DNA of 19,168 nucleotides from assembly GCA_964441335.1 (NCBI GenBank), contig CAYTUI010000027.1:1-19168 (forward strand), given 5' to 3'. Positions 13,906 through 19,168 of this stretch are shown here, piece after piece. Made by a program: the position numbers and the translations under genes. The notes under the pieces were generated by a model. That model ran no database searches, was not told the DNA's origin, and worked only from the letters and a program-made list of their open reading frames with translations. Source of the DNA: CAYTUI01 sp964441335. Its GTDB lineage: Bacteria; Patescibacteriota; Patescibacteriia; UBA1558; 2-01-FULL-52-15. Within the stretch, counting starts at the first letter, position 1. Each line of letters starts with the position of its first letter.

Positions 13906-14062
13906 TGAGGAGTGAACAAAGGTGATTATAGTTCACTTCTCCACAGGGGACACTTACTACATACGTTGGAAGTAACCCCTGTAAAAAAGAATACCGCTAG
14001 TTATAGCGGATTCCTAGGCGTATAAAACGGAGAAGGGCTTCCTTCCCGATGTGGCTCTGTGT
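13906..14062 (+). ncRNA. Multi-hairpin leader or small RNA downstream of the divergent promoter
   Basis: Directly after the promoter come four hairpins. GAGGAGTGAAC pairs with GTTCACTTCTC with one G-U pair. ACAGGGG pairs with CCCCTGT over a long loop. CCGCTA pairs with TAGCGG, and GAAGG pairs with CCTTC around GCTT. No open frame of note is present. It may be the structured 5' leader of the small genes that follow, or an independent RNA; no terminator is visible. Confidence 0.4.
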
Positions 14063-14141
14063 CGATTCTTCGAAAAACTAGTTATGTTGCGAGAAAAGCT
14101 AACACTTTCACTCTATCATATCTGACGCCCACTAATCAAGA

Positions 14142-14306
14142 ATGAATATAAATATGGCAAATAAAGAGTCCAGAACGAGTCTGCGTGGACGTGACGCTAA
14201 GACTGGTGAGTTTACGACCGTCAAAGAGGCGCGCCAGCATCCCAATACACATATAGTCGAGCGGGTGCCAAAGCCGGGCTTCGGGGACACTGATCCGAAG
14301 AAGTAA
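14142..14306 (+). CDS. Conserved small protein (54 aa), phage/plasmid-type hypothetical
   Basis: Short basic protein whose pattern GRDAKTGEFTTVKEARQHP followed by THIVERV matches a widespread family of ~50-70 aa proteins. These share a 'TG.F....A..HP.TT..E' layout, are often mislabelled 'multidrug transporter' in databases, and have no membrane segment. Role unknown. Start ATG 14142 or ATG 14154; neither has a strong ribosome binding site. It lies downstream of the divergent promoter and structured leader. Confidence 0.6.
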   Translation: MNINMANKESRTSLRGRDAKTGEFTTVKEARQHPNTHIVERVPKPGFGDTDPKK

Positions 14307-14330
14307 CGCATTCAGATTATAAAAGGCGCG

Positions 14331-14360
14331 TGGGCTAGCTTTGGGAAGGATGGTAGCCCA
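14331..14360 (+). terminator. Hairpin between the two small genes
   Basis: TGGGCTA (14331-14337) pairs with TAGCCCA (14354-14360). It encloses GGAAGG and touches an ATG at 14360. There is only a weak T-rich tail, so it could be a poor terminator or could mask that start site. Confidence 0.35.
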
Positions 14361-14398
14361 TGTTGCTTCTCTTACAAAATAAATTAATATATAATTTT

Positions 14399-14731
14399 AT
14401 GAATATTCAATTCGAGAGGGATATTACGCTACCTGATCAAGATGGTTTTGGTTTGCTTTTTGCTGTCAATGGCGTGCCATTCAGGATTCAAATTTCCCGT
14501 AGTGCCTTGGCCGCATTTAGTTTTCCTGATGGTATGCCGAAAGATGCTAATCAATTGCAAGACTATGTCATCTTTGACAAATTAATCTCAGATATTGTAG
14601 AGAGCGTGGGCAATCAAAAGATTTCATCTTATGATGTCACAATGCATAGTGAAGGCGTCTCGCTTCATGGAAAGATAGTATATACACGTGATCAACTCAA
14701 GCAATATGTCAAAGTTAGATGGATCGGATAA
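14399..14731 (+). CDS. Hypothetical protein, weakly DUF1488-like (110 aa)
   Basis: The N-terminal pattern (NIQFERDITLPDQDGFGLLF, then VNGVPFRIQISRSAL) reminds me of small DUF1488 proteins. They have an 'F.a.vdG..i.c.is.eaL' layout, and no known role. This link is weak. The chain is soluble, alpha/beta, without membrane segments. The start is uncertain: ATG 14399 gives the family-like N-terminus but has no ribosome binding site. ATG 14360 adds 13 hydrophobic residues and has GGAAGG ten bases upstream, partly inside a hairpin. The gene follows the 54-aa gene on the same strand. Confidence 0.5.
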   Translation: MNIQFERDITLPDQDGFGLLFAVNGVPFRIQISRSALAAFSFPDGMPKDANQLQDYVIFDKLISDIVESVGNQKISSYDVTMHSEGVSLHGKIVYTRDQLKQYVKVRWIG

Positions 14732-15008
14732 TCATTGTATTAATTATTAACAGAAATAGTTTGCTTGTTTAATCTCTGTAGCGAGGACGCAATGATAATT
14801 GTATCCTCGCATAGAAGTTTATAATAGAAATAATTTTAGATTATCCAATTTCTTATTACACAAACATAAATTCTGGTAGTATTACGGGTCATAAATCCAA
14901 AATAGATTCGCACTCTAAAAGTCGGTCACATCCTAGCTTGAATGGGTTGTGGATAAGGTGTATAGTGATTGCGAAATCTACAAATAAATCGAGCATTATT
15001 TAGGACTT
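14732..15008 (+). promoter_or_regulatory. Promoter region of the long defence-like gene
   Basis: A hairpin GCGAGGA/TCCTCGC (14781-14787, 14804-14810) with inner CAAT/ATTG may end the upstream gene; no T-run follows. A good promoter is TTGAAT (14938-14943), a 17-base spacer and TATAGT (14961-14966), placing the start about 35 bases before ATG 15009. Confidence 0.6.
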
Positions 15009-17555
15009 ATGATGAAATGGATTACTTCAACCGATATCACAAACTGGGCTAATACGCAACAGCGACAGTCTCAAGGTACACTGCCCGAACTAGTGCGTCG
15101 CCTTATTTTGGCTCACACGGCAAACGCCGTTGATGAATTTGATTTCCCTAGTGGTGATAGCGTTGCTACTAGTGGATGGGATGGTCGTCTTAAGACCCCT
15201 GTTGTTTCACCATTTTTTCCAAGTGGCTCTTCCGGCTGGGAAATCGGAACTGAAAAATCAGCCATAAAAAAAGCAGAGGCAGACTATACAAAGCGAACCG
15301 CAAATGCGTTAGGTATGACGCTCACTGAGACGACATTTGTTTTTGTTACTCCACGATCATTTCCGAAACGTGCAAATTGGAAAACTACAAAACAAGCGAC
15401 TGGTACGTGGAAAGATGTTAAAGTAATTGCCGCGGATGGATTAGAGCAATGGCTTGATATTACTCCAGCCGTTGCTTTATGGTTTGCCCGTCAGATCGGC
15501 AAAGTTGTTTCAAATGGCATTCGGGATTTGGAGGCTGTTTGGGAAGAATGGTCCACAGGAACGAAACCAGTAATGACTCCGGCTCTTGTAATAAGTGGCC
15601 GTACAAGAGATGTGGATACGATTAAAAAATGGATCATCGGCGCACCTAGAATTCTTGAGGTACAAGGTGATCATCCAGATGAAGCATTGGCCTTTCTCTA
15701 TGCTTCTATAGCAACACTCGCCGAAACTGAGAGAGTGCAGGCATTGGCTCGATGTGTAGTTGCTGAGAATATCGGTGAGTTACGAGAACTAACTCAAGCT
15801 TTTCAAAACTATCCACTAATTATTGCCGTGCCTGGCGAATGTATTAATGCTGCTTCCCACGCCGTGGATAAAGGTCACCATGTATTTATAAGCATGGACT
15901 CATCTGTTATCGGCATTAGAGATATTCTTCGACTTGCCAGGCCACAGCGGATTGAGGTAGAAAAAATTTTGCATGAAGGCGGCTTATCAGAAACTGAGGC
16001 GCAACGTATAGCTCGGGATTCCGGGCGTAGTATTCCAGTGCTTCGCCGACAATTGTTTCAATCCAATGCTGTTAGTACTCCGGCATGGGCTAACGCTGAA
16101 TCAGCGCTGATACTTTTGCCTGTTTTATTTGCCAACGCTTGGGATGAGCATAAAGATGGAGACCGTCAAGTTATAGAAACCCTTTCCTGTATGAGTTACA
16201 ATGACTTTGTTAAAGCACTTACCCCCTTTTTAACCATAGATGATTCTCCTATTCGTAAAATTGGTAGCGTTTGGATGATCAAATCTCCCTTGGACGCATG
16301 GTTTCTTCTTGCCGCACATCTTACGGAGAATTCCTTAAAACTCTTTAAACAATCTCTACTTGGTGTTCTTACAAAGACAGATCCTAAATATGACTTGGAA
16401 GCAGAGAAACGGTGGGCGGCTGCTATATATGGCAAATCGAATGTGTATTCTGAATGGTTAAGAACCGGCCTTGTTGAATCACTAACGCTACTAGCTGTTT
16501 TCAGTAACCGTTTTCCGCAAATCAAATCCACTCAAGCGTTTTCCGATCAAGTTATAAGAGAGGTATTTGACACAGCAAATAAATGGGAGGTATGGGCTTC
16601 GATAAAAGATGTAACGCCACTACTTTCAGAGGCTGCACCAGATACATTCATGAAAGCAGTCGAACAGAGCATTACAAAACACCCAAGCATCTTTAAGGAA
16701 TTAATGAAAGACGATGGTGGCGCATTTGGTGAATGTCATCATTCCGGTCTTCTATGGGCACTTGAGGGTATGGCGTGGAGTCAAGAATACTTTGCACAAG
16801 CTATAAATATTTTAGTGGAATTAGCCAATATTGATTTGGGTGGCAAATGGAGCAATCGAGCGATAAATAGCATTAAGGAAGTTTTTTTACCGCGTTTTCC
16901 ACAAACATATGCCACTCCCGAACAGCGACTTGCTACCTTGGATTCGCTCATAGCTAAATTTCCCAAAAAGGTTTGGGGCTTTGCACAAGATTATTATGGG
17001 GATGGGGTCTTTAGTGAATCGCACCGCTTTCGCTGGCGTGACGCAGGCGGAAATCGTCGAGGATTGGAACCAGAAAATAATGAGGACAATCAAAAATATC
17101 TAGCTGCTTTTTTACCAAGGCTGAGTGATCTTGCGGTAGCAAGAGAAAATCTAATAACTTCTGTTGATGAGTTTACACGATTGCCCGATGACATACGTGC
17201 GCGATTGATTGAAGTGCTAGAAAAGATAGATTCCACAGTTTTTTCAAAAGACGAACGAGCAAAACTTCTTCAGTGTATTCGAGAGGCCTTAAACTGGACA
17301 AATAGTTATGGCGATGAAGAGCGACGCAAGCAGGTTCCAACTCTTTATCGTATCTTGGAAAGATTTACACCTACGGATGTAATCGAGCGTGTTGGTTGGC
17401 TATTAAGCACTCCTTGGCCAAAGTTACCACAAGGAGAATTAAATCACTACGATGATAAAGTTACTGCTGTTAAAACAGCACAAATAGAGGCCGCTCGCGA
17501 AGTATTGAATCAGGCCTCTCTGGATGAGATTCTTAAATTTGCGGGTACAGTTTAG
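15009..17555 (+). CDS. Large defence-like protein, N-terminal part ended by an in-frame TAG (848 aa)
   Basis: This resembles a family of very long (about 1,200+ aa) uncharacterised proteins starting KWITSTDI..WA. Residues 1-165 look like a restriction-endonuclease-type or sensor domain: FPSGDSV, GWDG (56-59), WEIGTEK (77-83), FVTPR (112-116). From about 190 a STAND/AAA-like region begins (LVISGR), but the expected P-loop is degenerate: EVQGDHPDEA (217-226) lacks GKT/S. The rest is helical, repeat-like. I infer anti-phage or conflict function from layout only. TAG at 17553-17555 stops it, yet the same frame continues open for 416 codons. It has its own promoter; the first two codons are both ATG, with only a weak AGGA upstream. 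Confidence 0.7.
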   Translation: MMKWITSTDITNWANTQQRQSQGTLPELVRRLILAHTANAVDEFDFPSGDSVATSGWDGRLKTPVVSPFFPSGSSGWEIGTEKSAIKKAEADYTKRTANALGMTLTETTFVFVTPRSFPKRANWKTTKQATGTWKDVKVIAADGLEQWLDITPAVALWFARQIGKVVSNGIRDLEAVWEEWSTGTKPVMTPALVISGRTRDVDTIKKWIIGAPRILEVQGDHPDEALAFLYASIATLAETERVQALARCVVAENIGELRELTQAFQNYPLIIAVPGECINAASHAVDKGHHVFISMDSSVIGIRDILRLARPQRIEVEKILHEGGLSETEAQRIARDSGRSIPVLRRQLFQSNAVSTPAWANAESALILLPVLFANAWDEHKDGDRQVIETLSCMSYNDFVKALTPFLTIDDSPIRKIGSVWMIKSPLDAWFLLAAHLTENSLKLFKQSLLGVLTKTDPKYDLEAEKRWAAAIYGKSNVYSEWLRTGLVESLTLLAVFSNRFPQIKSTQAFSDQVIREVFDTANKWEVWASIKDVTPLLSEAAPDTFMKAVEQSITKHPSIFKELMKDDGGAFGECHHSGLLWALEGMAWSQEYFAQAINILVELANIDLGGKWSNRAINSIKEVFLPRFPQTYATPEQRLATLDSLIAKFPKKVWGFAQDYYGDGVFSESHRFRWRDAGGNRRGLEPENNEDNQKYLAAFLPRLSDLAVARENLITSVDEFTRLPDDIRARLIEVLEKIDSTVFSKDERAKLLQCIREALNWTNSYGDEERRKQVPTLYRILERFTPTDVIERVGWLLSTPWPKLPQGELNHYDDKVTAVKTAQIEAAREVLNQASLDEILKFAGTV
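17553..17555 (+). other. In-frame TAG interrupting the defence-like gene
   Basis: Codons on both sides stay in one frame: ...FAGTV, TAG, YPSILGYSLAKAV.... A CAG to TAG change would explain it. TAG is a normal stop elsewhere in the window (targets 1 and 2, thermonuclease), so code change is unlikely. Confidence 0.85.
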
Positions 17556-17651
17556 TATCCGAGTATTCTTGGCTATTCACTTGCGAAAGCTGTACACGAT
17601 GAACAGGAGGGTAATACAGTATTAGACGCTATCTTACCTTACGTCACTAAC

Positions 17652-18806
17652 ATGCCAATTCTTATTCGTGGCTATGCTGATGGTAGAGTTGAAGTTGCCG
17701 GCCCAGACTGGATAGATACACAGATCAAACGAATGAAAGTTAAAGGTAACTACTCGCCTGAAGCATGCGCGCTATTATATTTAGGCTTGCCTGAGGGTGT
17801 GGCTACATGGTTAGCAGTAAGCGCACAAGGCAAAGATGTGGAGGCTGTATATTGGAGGCAAGCAAGTGGTTATTCGCGGACTAGTAAAAATGATGATGCC
17901 CCAATTGCTGTTGAAAAGTTGCTTGATGTTAAAAGACCAGACGCCGCACTTCAGGTTGCTGGCAATCCTCAGGTTTCCATTCCAAGCACCCTATTACAAC
18001 GTTTGCTTCAAGAACTTTTGACCATGGACGAGGAAAAGCTTCGTGCAGGCACAATGGAGGAATATCATCTCGGGCACGTTTTCAATCAGTTGTATGAAAA
18101 GAACGAGCTGTCTATCGAAGAAATAGCACAGTTGGAATGGCCGTTCGCCGAGCTGTTTGATGAATTAAAACGATATACCTCTTTACCAATGGCACTGCAT
18201 CGCACCTTACAGAAAGACCCGCAATTTTTTGCCGAACTTATTACATTTATTTATAAACGGGATGACCGCGCACCGGATCCCATACGTAGAAATATTCCGA
18301 AGGAAATTACAGAAAGACGTGCGCGGGTTGCTCGTAAAGTTTTGGATTCTTGGCAGCTAATCCCCGGTGTTAAAGAAGATGTAACACTGGACGAGAGAGA
18401 ACTCTCCGGCTGGGTTGAGGCGGCGCGTAAGCAATCTGCTGAAAGTAAACATCTCATAGGTTGTGATATTGAGATTGGATTTATGTTTGCACATGCACCT
18501 AGTGATCCAGATGGCACCTGGCCCCACATCTCCGTTCGAAATCTTATTGAGGGGTTAAAAAATGAGACAGTTGATCGACATATTAAGAATGAAATTCATA
18601 ATAGTCGAGGGGTCACTTCACGAGGTTTGGATGATGGTGGTAAACAGGAAAGAGTATTGGCGGAAAAATATAGGAAAATGAGTGATGTTGTAAAGTTGGA
18701 TTGGCCTCGAACGGCTGCTCTGCTCCGATCCATAGCGATATCGTACGAACTGGAGGCTAGTTATGAAGATATTGATTCTGAGTTACAAGAGCTTAAGTGG
18801 GATTAA
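17652..18806 (+). pseudogene. C-terminal part of the split defence-like protein (384 aa from Met)
   Basis: In the same frame as the upstream gene; the open frame actually starts right after the TAG at 17556 and the first ATG is at 17652. Its sequence is well kept (GNYSPEACALLYLGLPEGVATW, then NSRGVTSRGLDDGGKQERVLAEKYRKMS near the end), with no frameshift, so the interruption is recent or tolerated. The C-terminal HNSRG...GG..E..LA pattern recalls the ends of other long defence proteins. No ribosome binding site stands out before ATG 17652, so it is probably not an independent gene. Confidence 0.7.
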
Positions 18807-19042
18807 TGAATTATTATAAGTATATGGGGAATAATTACAAATCCAAAAACGGGCTTGATCCCGAAACCAACCGCCTTATTGGAAGTCTGACATATTTTTT
18901 ATTCCATTCATTTATTTTCTATATCTCTTTTAAGATTTGGGGTATGCAGATGGTCGAAGAAATCTGGTTTTATGTGATGCACGTGGTAGCATATATGCTC
19001 GTTGGCGTATTTTTAAGATGGACTCGAATATGGGTCTATTGA
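18806..19042 (+). CDS. Small two-helix membrane protein (78 aa)
   Basis: ATG 18806 overlaps the previous stop codon (TAATG), which suggests translational coupling to the long gene. Two hydrophobic segments are visible, about residues 25-46 (LIGSLTYFLFHSFIFYISF...) and 53-70 (IWFYVMHVVAYMLVGVFL), joined by a short loop and preceded by a polar N-terminus. Small membrane proteins often accompany defence genes as effectors, but that is only a contextual guess here. Confidence 0.6.
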   Translation: MNYYKYMGNNYKSKNGLDPETNRLIGSLTYFLFHSFIFYISFKIWGMQMVEEIWFYVMHVVAYMLVGVFLRWTRIWVY

Positions 19043-19168
19043 GCAAATATGGGAAGAGGCTAGTACTGTCCCATTTGTTCCATTTACAGACTGACCCACC
19101 TGGCTCAAACAGCCCTCCAGACAAGTCCTTCAAAACCCCTCACAAAGTCCCTAAAGGCTTGGCACCGG
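19043..19168. other. Right end, no feature
   Basis: I see no gene, terminator or repeat in this last stretch. Confidence 0.4.

Noticed and set aside
17553..17555. TAG reassigned to an amino acid
   Set aside because: Targets 1 and 2 and the thermonuclease all end with TAG.
1..19168. tRNA or rRNA genes
   Set aside because: No cloverleaf with a GTTC-type T-loop and no rRNA-like stretch was noticed by eye.

Overview
The window (about 19.2 kb) looks like an accessory, phage- or integrative-element-like segment of a bacterial genome. It carries a complete diversity-generating retroelement (DGR) with three diversified target genes. The style of the recombinase, the small GC-rich DGR target proteins and the large share of unrecognised genes suggest a Candidate Phyla Radiation (Patescibacteria) bacterium or its mobile DNA. 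That is an inference from general resemblance; no rRNA or marker gene is present to prove it.

Layout. 1-800: a small hypothetical gene with a good Shine-Dalgarno and a terminator, then mostly empty sequence. 797-2977 (minus): an ATP-grasp ligase-like gene and a serine site-specific recombinase. 3189-8036: the DGR. The reverse transcriptase is on the minus strand, an Avd-like accessory gene lies head-to-head on the plus strand, then comes a 117-nt template repeat (TR) and three paralogous minus-strand target genes, each ending in a 117-nt variable repeat (VR). 8037-8570: non-coding, with a dense set of hairpins. 8571-9575 (plus): membrane-anchored thermonuclease. 9576-12751 (minus): phage-type packaging operon with TerL, TerS and a ParB-methyltransferase fusion, behind a near-consensus promoter and an attenuator-like hairpin. 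12910-13766 (minus): XRE repressor and ImmA-like metalloprotease pair, with an operator-like repeat cluster and a divergent plus-strand promoter. 14142-14731 (plus): two small genes. 15009-18806 (plus): a very long defence-like gene split by one in-frame TAG, followed by a small membrane protein gene.

The best-supported result is the DGR. Aligned by eye without gaps, the TR and the three VRs differ at 49 places. All 49 fall on an adenine of the TR sense strand; every other base is identical in all four copies. Target genes, TR and RT share one strand. RT and Avd would copy TR RNA with adenine errors and write the product into the 3' ends of the three target genes, diversifying a C-terminal domain that is probably C-type-lectin-like. 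The inverted avd, the hairpins after each VR and around the TR, and the absence of visible secretion signals on the targets are the points that depart most from textbook DGRs.

The remaining genes make a partial phage story: packaging genes, an XRE/ImmA control pair and a recombinase are present, but no capsid, portal or tail gene is visible. The window may therefore be one end of a prophage or an element that borrowed these parts.
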